Assembly: GCF_013001025.1 (NCBI RefSeq)
Contig: NZ_CP053022.1
Span: 1-64,000 of the forward strand
DNA from: Sphingobium yanoikuyae
GTDB lineage: Bacteria > Pseudomonadota > Alphaproteobacteria > Sphingomonadales > Sphingomonadaceae
Reading direction: 5' to 3'
DNA: 64,000 nucleotides
Position numbers and translations under genes: made by a program. The stretch's first letter is position 1. Each line of letters starts with the position of its first letter. Positions 9,652 to 16,894 of this stretch are shown here, piece by piece. Below the pieces are notes generated by a model. It did not search any database. It saw only the letters and a program-made list of their open reading frames with translations, and was not told the origin of the DNA.

Positions 9652-10236
9652 ATGACCGATTTTTCCGACGATCGCGCCTTCTGGCTGTCACGGCAGATCC
9701 TGCCGCATGAGGGTAGCCTGCGCGCCTGGCTAAGCCGGCGTGTCCATATCGGCTTCGACATCGATGATGTGATCCAGGAAGCCTATTCCCGGCTCGTCAT
9801 GCTCGAGACGGTGAGCCAGATCACCAATCCGCGTGCCTATCTGTTCCAGACTGCCCACTCGATCATCCTCCAGGATTTGCGGCGATCCCGGATCGTGCCG
9901 ATCGGCTCGATCCACGAGATTGGCGCGCTCGAACTGGAGGCGTCCGAGCCCCTCCCCGACCAGTTGGTCGACGAACGCATGGAACTCGAGCAGGTGGCAG
10001 CTGCCATTGAAGCACTGCCCCATCGCTGCCGCGAGGTCTTCATGCTGCGCAAAGTGCAGGGCTTGTCCCAGCGCGATGTAGCCAACCGTCTTGGCCTGTC
10101 GGAAAGCACGGTTGAAAAGCATGTCGCCAACGGTATTGGCAAATTATTGGATTTCTTCGCGCATAGCGGAAAATGGAGCGCTCGTGCATCAAGGGCACGT
10201 AAACGAGACAGCCGGCGCCATGAAAAGAGACAGTAG
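9652..10236 (+). CDS. ECF sigma factor, FecI-like
   Basis: RNA polymerase sigma factor of the ECF class, 194 residues, expected to switch on the divergent TonB receptor operon when its ligand is sensed. Region 2 is seen in IGFDIDDVIQEAYSRLVML and NPRAYLFQTAHSIILQDLRR; region 4 in LPHRCREVFMLRKVQGLSQ and the helix-turn-helix RDVANRLGLSESTVEKHVANGIGKL. The start at MTDFSDD was chosen because the frame upstream encodes sequence unlike a sigma factor. The last 17 bases overlap the anti-sigma gene. The C-terminus after DFFAHSGK is basic and variable, as in other members. Confidence 0.9.
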   Translation: MTDFSDDRAFWLSRQILPHEGSLRAWLSRRVHIGFDIDDVIQEAYSRLVMLETVSQITNPRAYLFQTAHSIILQDLRRSRIVPIGSIHEIGALELEASEPLPDQLVDERMELEQVAAAIEALPHRCREVFMLRKVQGLSQRDVANRLGLSESTVEKHVANGIGKLLDFFAHSGKWSARASRARKRDSRRHEKRQ

Positions 10237-11170
10237 CGCACATATTGGCGACGCAGCAGCGCGATGGGCTTCGCGCATTGATCGCGCACCTCTGGAGCCC
10301 CATAAACAGGCGGAGCTTGACGCCTGGCTGGCGAGCGACACACGCTGTCCGGGCGCCTTCATGCGCGCCCGCGCTGCCTTGCTGCGCATGGACGCAGCCC
10401 AAGCCCTGGGCCCGGATTTCACGCCGCAAGCGCCGCGCCTGCACTTGTCCCGCCGCAATGTTCTTGCCGGATCAGGCGGCCTCCTCGCAGCATCGTTCGG
10501 CGCATTCCTGTTCTGGCCTAGATCGCAGGTCTATCGCACCGAAACAGGCGAAGTCCGATTGATCCCGCTCGATGACGGATCGATCGCAACGCTCAATACG
10601 CAGAGCGAGATGGAAGTCCTATTTACCCGGGAAAAGCGCCTGGTGCGCCTGATACGCGGAGAAGGCTATTTCGAAGTCGCCAAGGACAAGGCGCGACCTT
10701 TCATCGTCACTGCCATGGGCGCGCAAGTCCGTGCGGTCGGCACTGCATTTACCGTCCGAACACTGCCCGGCCGTGCCGTGGATGTGCGTGTCCAAGAAGG
10801 GATCGTCGAAGTCGGGAAGCCTGCACGCGCCAATCAAGCCGTCAGGATGGCCGCGAATATGGAAGCGAGGATCGGAGACGACGCTGATCGCATTGCTCCC
10901 GTTGCCATCACCCCGGACAATGTCCAGCGCGACCTTCTATGGCGGGAGGGACGCCTGAGCTTCGAAAGCGAGACGCTCGCGAACGCTGTCGCTGAGTTCA
11001 ACCGCTATAATCGCACCGCCATCATCCTCGCCGGCGAGGGCATCGGCAAAAGGCATGTGACGGGCCTTTTCTCGGCAACCGATCCGCAGGGCTTTGCTCA
11101 GGCCATCGCCCTAAGCATGGACCTCAGCGCTCGTTCGAACGAAAAACAGATCGTGATTGAGAGCCGCTGA
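10220..11170 (+). CDS. FecR-family anti-sigma/sigma-regulator
   Basis: Membrane-spanning partner of the preceding sigma factor, 316 residues. The cytoplasmic N-terminal DUF4880-like region (AARWASRIDRAPLEPHKQAE, about 13-55) binds sigma. One membrane segment follows (RRNVLAGSGGLLAASFGAFL, about 78-98) with a twin-arginine-like lead. The periplasmic FecR domain (TGEVRLIPLDDGS to VQEGIVEVG) and a C-terminal DUF4974-like secretin-N-type region (VTGLFSATDPQGFAQAI) contact the STN domain of the receptor. The start (ATG 10220) lies inside the sigma gene, giving a 17-bp overlap and likely coupling. Together with the divergent receptor this forms a complete cell-surface signalling trio. Confidence 0.9.
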   Translation: MKRDSSAHIGDAAARWASRIDRAPLEPHKQAELDAWLASDTRCPGAFMRARAALLRMDAAQALGPDFTPQAPRLHLSRRNVLAGSGGLLAASFGAFLFWPRSQVYRTETGEVRLIPLDDGSIATLNTQSEMEVLFTREKRLVRLIRGEGYFEVAKDKARPFIVTAMGAQVRAVGTAFTVRTLPGRAVDVRVQEGIVEVGKPARANQAVRMAANMEARIGDDADRIAPVAITPDNVQRDLLWREGRLSFESETLANAVAEFNRYNRTAIILAGEGIGKRHVTGLFSATDPQGFAQAIALSMDLSARSNEKQIVIESR

Positions 11171-11208
11171 GCAGTCCACGATCCAGCATATCCTCGGACA
11201 CTGCTCAG
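11167..11208 (+). terminator. Inverted repeat at the end of the sigma/anti-sigma operon
   Basis: CTGAGCAGT (11167-11175) is repeated inverted as ACTGCTCAG (11200-11208), spanning the fecR-like stop codon with a 24-base loop. There is no T-run, so termination is uncertain. Confidence 0.3.
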
Positions 11209-11278
11209 TTGAGCTAGCGCGGAAAACCCAACCCACGATCTCCCCGTCGACGGCCAACATCGAGAAAATCCTAATGAT

Positions 11279-11336
11279 AACGGACGGTCCGTTTGTGAGA
11301 GGCGCGAAGTGGCGGCTGAAAGGCCGCAAAGGGTCG
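11279..11336 (+). repeat. 58-bp dispersed intergenic repeat, copy 1
   Basis: Begins with the dyad GGACGGTCCG and ends GGCTGAAAGGCCGCAAAGGG followed by TCG. It shares the layout of seven other copies in this window (see 18844, 22416, 26187, 36716, 44775, 47067, 47914), all in the same orientation. Confidence 0.75.
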
Positions 11337-11495
11337 CGAGTTGCCTAAGCGTCGAACACCTTGGGCAGGGACTTTGCTGCCGTTCGCCTGCGGCATGTCG
11401 AACGGCGCCTCTCGTCAGAAGCCGACATTCAACGTTCGCCCGACCGGCCTCTGGTTATGTCAGAAGCTTGGCCGTTATACCAAGGATCATAGATG

Positions 11496-11630
11496 ATGAC
11501 TCCCCGCGCCAATGCCGAGGCGATCAAGGCGGCGGGCATTTTCCAGCGCTTTTATGTCTCGACCGGCATCGGCCATGAGTTCCTGACCTAGGGGCCAAAC
11601 CTGTACGAAATGGCGCCGTTGCTGTTTCGC
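11496..11630 (+). pseudogene. C-terminal remnant of a CE1/enterochelin-esterase-like hydrolase
   Basis: About 45 codons resemble the C-terminal end of esterases of the Fes/CE1 type: NAEAIKAAGI, then FYVSTGIGHEFLT with the family's catalytic His in GHE, then NLYEMAPLLFR. A TAG at 11589-11591 interrupts the frame where the family usually has Trp, consistent with a TGG to TAG change. Nothing of the N-terminal catalytic Ser region is present upstream. The remnant sits between the fecR-like gene and the efflux operon, at what looks like a recombination border. Family assignment is from remembered motif similarity and is moderate. Confidence 0.45.
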
Positions 11631-11762
11631 GACCGCACGGGGGCGGGGCATCCGAGGAATTCAATTGCGCGCGTGTTTCATTGCAAATATGCGTAATCGA
11701 AGATCACGCCGTCGCGGGAGCGACCCTCGGCGGCGTGGCAGGCAAAACAGGGGCGGAGCAGG

Positions 11763-13283
11763 GTGCGCAGCACGAAGCGGCAGGATCTACACGTCGCGCA
11801 CCGTTGCTGCAGCGGGCCTGCCGCGCTCGCCCTACTGCTCGCCTCTACCGGCACCGCAGTAGCGCAGGAGGCGCCGCCGCCCCCGCTCAGTTTTCAGGCA
11901 GCGCTCGCCAGGCTCGACAAAGCCTCACCGGGGCTCACCGGCGACGACCATGCCGTCCGCGCCAGCGAGGAAATCGCCGCCGCCACCCGAACGCTGCGCC
12001 GCCCGGTGGTCACCGCCTCGGCGAGCGTGATCGAATATCAGAAGACGCTCTCGGTCGACCTGTCCGAGCCCAAGGCCGATGCGCTGAGCGCCACCAACGG
12101 CTTTCTAGACCAGCTTGGCGGGCAATTCTCCGGCGCGAGCGCGCAGATTGTGGCGCAGGTGACCCAGCGGATCGGCGCGGCCCTGCCCCGGCTGTTTGGC
12201 GCGATTCCCAACACGCTGGAGTTCCAGACGCGCGACACCGTGTTCCGTCCGGCGATCACCGCGGCGATGCCGCTCTATACCGGCGGCGCGATTCCCGCCG
12301 TCCAGAAGGGCGCGGACGCAGCGGTAGGCATCGCCCGGGCCAAGCAGGCGGGCGGGCAGGATCTCTCCCGCGTCAATCTGGTGCGCGCCTATTTCGGCCA
12401 GAAGGTCGCGAGTCAGCTGACCGTATCAACCCGCGAACAGCTCGAAGCCTTCGACCGGCACCTCTCGGACGCGCGCAAGCTGGAAGCGGAAGGCGTGCTC
12501 GCCCATGCCCGGGTGCTGGAGGTGGAGGTCGCGCGCAACACCGCCCAGCGCGCCTTCGAGCATGCCCGCAGCGAGGAGGCGATCGCCACCGATACGCTGG
12601 CGCGGCTGCTCGATCAGCCGCTGGGCGTCACCGCCTCCACTCCGCTGTTCGTCCATTCGGAGCCGCTGCCGCCGCTCCAGCGCTTCCTCGACGGCATCGA
12701 CCAGTCGCCGCGCGCGCAGGGTGCGGATGCCGCCAAGAGCGCAGCGCAGGCCGGGGTGGATCTCGCCAAATCGCGTTATCGCCCCCAGGCCTTCGCCTTC
12801 GGCAGCTACAACGCCAATCGCAACAACGCGCTGCCGACCGAGCCCGACTGGATCGCCGGCGTCTCGCTGCGCATGACCCTGCTCTCCAACTTCGATCGCC
12901 AGAAGGCGCTCTCGGCCGCCCGCGAGAACCAGGCCGCCGCCGCCGATGCCGCCGCGCAAGCGCGCCGCGACGTCGCCGGTGAGATCGTTCGCGCCTGGAA
13001 CATCGCCGAAGCGGCGCGCCGCTCCTTCCTGCTGCTCGATGCCAACCTCGCCGCCGCGCAGGAAAATCTGCGCGTGCAGCAGCTTTCCTTCCGCGAAGGC
13101 GAGGTCGCCTCATCGGCGCTGATCGATGCCGAGGCGGCGCTGTCGACAGTCCGCACCCAGCGGCTCGCCGCCGCCTATGAATATGACCTGGGGTTGATGG
13201 CGCTGCTCGCCGCCAGCCACCGCGTCGACGACTATAGCGACTTCATGGCGCGTGCCGACCGGCACGTGGAGGACCAGCAATGA
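11763..13283 (+). CDS. TolC-family outer-membrane efflux protein
   Basis: Outer-membrane channel component of a tripartite exporter, 506 residues with a GTG start. The N-terminus carries an export signal ending TAVAQ (about 35). The mature protein shows the long alpha-helical, Ala-rich heptads of TolC-type proteins (for example around ARKLEAEGVLAHARVLEVEVAR and AAQENLRVQQLSFREGEVAS), with the second OEP repeat ending near the C-terminus. The start is uncertain because the segment before the signal (RSTKRQDLHVAHRCC) is poor; a recombination point may lie just upstream. The stop overlaps the next ATG by 4 bp. The four-gene operon 11763-16517 is visibly GC-richer than its neighbours. Confidence 0.85.
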   Translation: MRSTKRQDLHVAHRCCSGPAALALLLASTGTAVAQEAPPPPLSFQAALARLDKASPGLTGDDHAVRASEEIAAATRTLRRPVVTASASVIEYQKTLSVDLSEPKADALSATNGFLDQLGGQFSGASAQIVAQVTQRIGAALPRLFGAIPNTLEFQTRDTVFRPAITAAMPLYTGGAIPAVQKGADAAVGIARAKQAGGQDLSRVNLVRAYFGQKVASQLTVSTREQLEAFDRHLSDARKLEAEGVLAHARVLEVEVARNTAQRAFEHARSEEAIATDTLARLLDQPLGVTASTPLFVHSEPLPPLQRFLDGIDQSPRAQGADAAKSAAQAGVDLAKSRYRPQAFAFGSYNANRNNALPTEPDWIAGVSLRMTLLSNFDRQKALSAARENQAAAADAAAQARRDVAGEIVRAWNIAEAARRSFLLLDANLAAAQENLRVQQLSFREGEVASSALIDAEAALSTVRTQRLAAAYEYDLGLMALLAASHRVDDYSDFMARADRHVEDQQ

Positions 13284-14284
13284 CCGACGAGACCGCGGCT
13301 CCGCCGCGCCGCAAGCCGCCCATCCTCGCGATCGTGCTCGGCATCGCGGTGCTGGTGCTGATCGTCGGCGGGCTGTGGCTCGCCAACCGGCCCGCACCCG
13401 AGCAGCTGCAGGGCATGGTCGATGCCGACGAGGTCAATGTCGCCACCAAGGCGCTCGCCCGCGTCGAGACTCTGGTGGCCGAGGAAGGCCAGCGCGTCCG
13501 CGCCGGCACGCTGCTCGCGACGCTGTCGAGCCCGGAGATCGCCGGCGGCAAGGCGCAAGCGCAGGGCGCGGTGGACGCCGCCCGCGCGATCGCCTCGGAA
13601 ACCAATGAGGGCGTGCGGCAGGAGGACATCGCCTCGTTGCGCTCCACTTGGCAGGCGGCGCAGGCGGCAGCCGACCTCGCCGCGGTGACCAGCCGGCGCA
13701 CCGCGAACCTTTATGCGCAGGGCGTGGTCGCGGCGCAGCGGCGCGACGAGGCGGCGGCAGCGCGCGACGCCAGCGCCAAGCAGGCCGAGGCCGCGCGGCA
13801 ACAGTATCTCAAAGCGCTCGCCGGCGCACGCCCGCAGAACAAGCAGGCGGCCAACGCCCAGGTCCGCATCGCCGAGGCGGCGCTGCAGACCGCCACCGCG
13901 CTCGGCAGCGAGACCCAGCTGGTCTCGCCGATCAACGGCGAGGTTTCGCGCAAGCTTGTGCAGCCCGGCGAAGTCGTCAGCCCGGTGATCCCCGCCTATC
14001 AGGTGCTCGACATCGACCATAGCTGGGTAGCGCTCACCGTGCGCGAGGATCGCTTCAAGTGGATCGCGATGGGCAAGCGGCTGCACGGCCACATCCCCGC
14101 GCTCGGCCGCGACGGCGATTTCGCGGTCTATCATATCGCCCCGCGCGGCGACTTCGCGACGTGGCGCGCAACGCGGCAGGCTTCGGGCTATGACGTCCGC
14201 GCCTTCGAGGTGAAGCTGCGCCCGGTTACGGCGATCCCTGGCCTGCGCCCCGGCATGAGCGTGCTGTTCGACTGGCCGCAATGA
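13280..14284 (+). CDS. HlyD-family membrane fusion protein
   Basis: Periplasmic adaptor linking inner-membrane permeases to the TolC-like channel, 334 residues. It has one N-terminal membrane anchor (ILAIVLGIAVLVLIVGGLWL, about 15-34), a biotinyl/lipoyl-like hybrid region with the first half at VDADEVNVATKALARVETLV, a long coiled-coil hairpin (about 85-205, rich in Ala, Gln and Arg), the second lipoyl half at LVSPINGEVSRKLVQPGEVV, and a beta-barrel region. The layout matches YbhG/YhiI-type adaptors that work with ABC-2 permeases. It overlaps both neighbours by 4 bp (ATGA). Confidence 0.88.
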   Translation: MTDETAAPPRRKPPILAIVLGIAVLVLIVGGLWLANRPAPEQLQGMVDADEVNVATKALARVETLVAEEGQRVRAGTLLATLSSPEIAGGKAQAQGAVDAARAIASETNEGVRQEDIASLRSTWQAAQAAADLAAVTSRRTANLYAQGVVAAQRRDEAAAARDASAKQAEAARQQYLKALAGARPQNKQAANAQVRIAEAALQTATALGSETQLVSPINGEVSRKLVQPGEVVSPVIPAYQVLDIDHSWVALTVREDRFKWIAMGKRLHGHIPALGRDGDFAVYHIAPRGDFATWRATRQASGYDVRAFEVKLRPVTAIPGLRPGMSVLFDWPQ

Positions 14285-15408
14285 GCGCCTTCGGCCACGC
14301 CTTGGGGGCGGAGCTGCGCCATCTGGCGCGGGACCGCTGGGACCTGGCCGGGCTGACGCTGATCCCCGCGCTTCTGCTGTTTCTGATCGGTGCGATGTTC
14401 TGGCAGGGATCGATGCGGCGGCTGCCGATCGTGGTGATTGACGACGATCGCAGCTCGGCGAGCCGCGATATCCTGCGCGCGATCGACGCGGCGCCGCTGG
14501 TCCATATCGTCGCGATGCGCGCCACCGAGGCGGAGGCAGTGGAGGAAGTGCGGCGCGGCCATGCCAATGGCTTCGTCCACCTGCCCAAGGATCTCGGCGC
14601 GGGGCTTGCCCGCCACCGCACGCCGGTAATCCGCATCCTATACAATGCCAGCTTCCTATCTTCCGGCTCGCAGGCGGCGAGCGGTGCGGAGAGCGCGGTG
14701 CAGGCCGCCGCCGCGTCGCTGGTGGTGGACCAGCTTTCCGGCCACGCCCTGCCCCCGGATCCGACGCGGCGCTTCGCCGTCGAGGCGGTGCCGCTCAACA
14801 ACGCCGCGTCGAGCTTCGAGTGGTTCCTCGGCACGCTGATCTATCCGGCGGTGCTGCATCTGGTCGCGGCGGTCACCTCCGCGATGGCGCTGGGCCGGGA
14901 ACTGGAGGGGCGGTCGCTCGGCGGCTGGGCGGCGCGCAGCGGCACGATCGTGCCCGCACTGTTCGGCAAGCTGCTGCCGTATGTCGGAGCCGCAAGCCTG
15001 TGGGGCATCGCCTGGCTGCTGTTCGTGACGCTGGGGCGCGGCTGGCGGGTGGAGGGCAGCGTAGCGGCGATCGTCGCGGGGCAGACGCTCTTCTATCTCG
15101 GCACCGCCGCGATTTCCGCGCTGCTCGTCGCAGCCACGCGCGAAACCGCCACGGCGCTGTCGGTCTGCGCGGTCTATGCGGGTTCGGCGTTAGCCTATGC
15201 GGGCGCCACCCTGCCGCTCAACGGCGGCAGCGGCTTCGCGCGCTTCTGGAGTGAGGTGCTGCCCCTCACCCATTACCTCGCGCTCCAGACCGGGCAGCTG
15301 GGCGGACAGGATGTCGCCACCATCTTCCCGCCGATTCTGGCACTGCTCGCCTATGTGCTGGTGCCGGGCGCGCTCGCCTGGCTGCTGATCCGGCGGCAGG
15401 CGCGATGA
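14281..15408 (+). CDS. ABC-2 type transporter permease, first of pair
   Basis: Inner-membrane permease, 375 residues, of the ABC2_membrane_3 type. One N-terminal membrane helix (about 25-42) is followed by a large extracytoplasmic domain (about 45-190, starting PIVVIDDDRSSASRDI), then five or six helices from about 185 to the C-terminus, including the region PLTHYLALQTGQLGGQDV typical of this permease class. It overlaps its neighbours by 4 bp on both sides. Such permeases normally pair with a cytoplasmic ATPase, which is absent here. Substrate cannot be inferred; relatives export drugs and hydrophobic compounds. Confidence 0.85.
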   Translation: MSAFGHALGAELRHLARDRWDLAGLTLIPALLLFLIGAMFWQGSMRRLPIVVIDDDRSSASRDILRAIDAAPLVHIVAMRATEAEAVEEVRRGHANGFVHLPKDLGAGLARHRTPVIRILYNASFLSSGSQAASGAESAVQAAAASLVVDQLSGHALPPDPTRRFAVEAVPLNNAASSFEWFLGTLIYPAVLHLVAAVTSAMALGRELEGRSLGGWAARSGTIVPALFGKLLPYVGAASLWGIAWLLFVTLGRGWRVEGSVAAIVAGQTLFYLGTAAISALLVAATRETATALSVCAVYAGSALAYAGATLPLNGGSGFARFWSEVLPLTHYLALQTGQLGGQDVATIFPPILALLAYVLVPGALAWLLIRRQAR

Positions 15409-16517
15409 GTTTCGCCGCCGCCTTCCGCGCCACCTGGGCGACGGTGCTGACCTCCCGCACCCTGCTCAGCACGATGCTGCTCGCGGTGGTGCTCTATGCC
15501 TTCTACTATCCGGCGCCCTACAGCCAGGAAGTCGCTCAGCAACTGCCGGTGGTGCTGGTCGATGAGGACGGCAGCGCGCTCAGCCGCGAGCTGGTCCGCA
15601 ACCTCGAAGCCACGCGCGCCGTGATCGTGGCCGAACATGCACCGAGCGTAGCCGAGGCTCAGGCGCAGCTCCGCGCGGGCAAGGTGGACGGCGTGGTGCT
15701 GATCGCCCGCGGACTGCAACGCCAGCTGCGTACCGGCGCGCCGGGGGCCGGGATCGCGGTATGGGTCAATGCCTCGTACCTCCTGCGCGCCAGCACGATC
15801 GGCGAGGCGGTGACCGAGGTGCTGCGCGATCTCGCCGTCGAGAAGCTGGACGTGCTGGGCCAGGCCGTGCGCACCGGGCCGCCGGTCACCATCGTCCGCG
15901 AGCCGATGTTCAACCCGACCGCGGGCTACAAGGGCTATGTCTTCCCCGCCGTGACCATCGTCATCATCCAGCAGACCCTGCTGTTCGGCGTCGCTACCTT
16001 CGTCGGCGGGCGGCGGCGCGATGGGCGCTGGCGGATGGGGCATGGCGAATATCTCGGCACGTGGGCAGCGTTCACATCGGTTGGGCTGCTGACCTGCCTG
16101 TTCCTGTTCGGCTTCATCTTCTGGGTGCAGGGCATCCCGCACGACGAGAATGTCGCGGGCATGCTGCTCGCCGCGCCGTTGTTGGCGGCCTCGGTCGCCG
16201 GGCTGGGGCTGTGGCTGGGCAGCTATTTCGACCGGTCTGAGCGGGCGATGATGATCCTCGCGCCCACCTCCGCGCCCTTCTTCTTCCTCTCGGGCACTGC
16301 CTGGCCGCTCGACCAGATGCCGGGCTTCGTCCGCGCGGTGGCGAAGCTGATCCCCTCGACCAGCGGCGTGCAAGTATTCGTGCCGCTCAACCAGATGCAC
16401 GCCAGCCTCGCCGACGTGGCGCCGGGGGTGCTCACGCTCCTCGGCCTTGCGCTCCTCTATGGCGGGCTAGGCTGGTGGCGGATCACCGGGCTGCGTCAGA
16501 AGCTGAAGCTGAGCTAG
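15405..16517 (+). CDS. ABC-2 type transporter permease, second of pair
   Basis: Paralogue of the preceding permease, 370 residues, with the same architecture: N-terminal helix (LLSTMLLAVVLYAFYYPAPY), a periplasmic domain starting LPVVLVDEDGSALSREL, then a C-terminal block of about five helices with FFFLSGTAWPLDQMP and LIPSTSGVQVFVPLNQM. The pair would form a heterodimeric membrane domain coupled to the HlyD and TolC proteins encoded upstream. This is the last gene of the operon; no nucleotide-binding protein follows, and the next 380 bases hold only debris. Either an ATPase encoded elsewhere serves this pump or the operon is incomplete. Confidence 0.85.
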   Translation: MSFAAAFRATWATVLTSRTLLSTMLLAVVLYAFYYPAPYSQEVAQQLPVVLVDEDGSALSRELVRNLEATRAVIVAEHAPSVAEAQAQLRAGKVDGVVLIARGLQRQLRTGAPGAGIAVWVNASYLLRASTIGEAVTEVLRDLAVEKLDVLGQAVRTGPPVTIVREPMFNPTAGYKGYVFPAVTIVIIQQTLLFGVATFVGGRRRDGRWRMGHGEYLGTWAAFTSVGLLTCLFLFGFIFWVQGIPHDENVAGMLLAAPLLAASVAGLGLWLGSYFDRSERAMMILAPTSAPFFFLSGTAWPLDQMPGFVRAVAKLIPSTSGVQVFVPLNQMHASLADVAPGVLTLLGLALLYGGLGWWRITGLRQKLKLS

Positions 16518-16630
16518 CCGGCGACGAAGTCCGAACTCGCATAGCCTGCCTTGGCCGACGCCGGCCCAGCGGCGAGATGCTCGTAGCGGCCGGTCAGCGA
16601 CAGCCGCGGGGTGAGTGACCAAACCTCCTG
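16514..16630 (-). pseudogene. Outer-membrane protein C-terminal fragment (alginate-export-like?)
   Basis: The minus strand encodes about 38 codons reading WSLTPRLSLTGRYEHLAAGP and on to GYASSDFVAG, then a TAG that shares bases with the stop of the permease gene. Alternating hydrophobic strands and the LTPRLSLTGRYEHL pattern are like the last strands of alginate-export or similar beta-barrel proteins. No start or upstream part is present. It appears to be a scrap cut off by the event that brought in the efflux operon. Family identity is a guess. Confidence 0.35.
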
Positions 16631-16894
16631 CAGCCGAGGGACATCGGAGGTCCGAGTGTGGCGGACTTCACTCTTTATACCGAAGGCGATCAACCACGAT
16701 GCGGAAGGCTGTGGTTGCCTAGGGCCGCTTTCGGCCCGAGCGGTCGTTCAAAGTGACTGGTGGGAACGGCTTGAGCTGGTCGACTGACGCCGCCCCCTCC
16801 TGACGTGTCGGAAGGCACTTTCGGGAAATGCTGTTCGTCCGCCCCCGGAAGGTTGAGCATGCCAAAATTCAAAAGCGCCCACTCGAGCGGATTA

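Noticed and set aside
11763-16517. A hidden ATPase for the ABC-2 permeases on the opposite strand
   Set aside because: No Walker A, ABC signature or Walker B motif was found in frames of this region on either strand.
16690-16760. Possible ninth, inverted copy of the 58-bp repeat (minus strand reads TGAACGACCGCTCGGGCCG)
   Set aside because: The first block and the correct spacing are missing, so it was not counted; a covariance search could rescue it.
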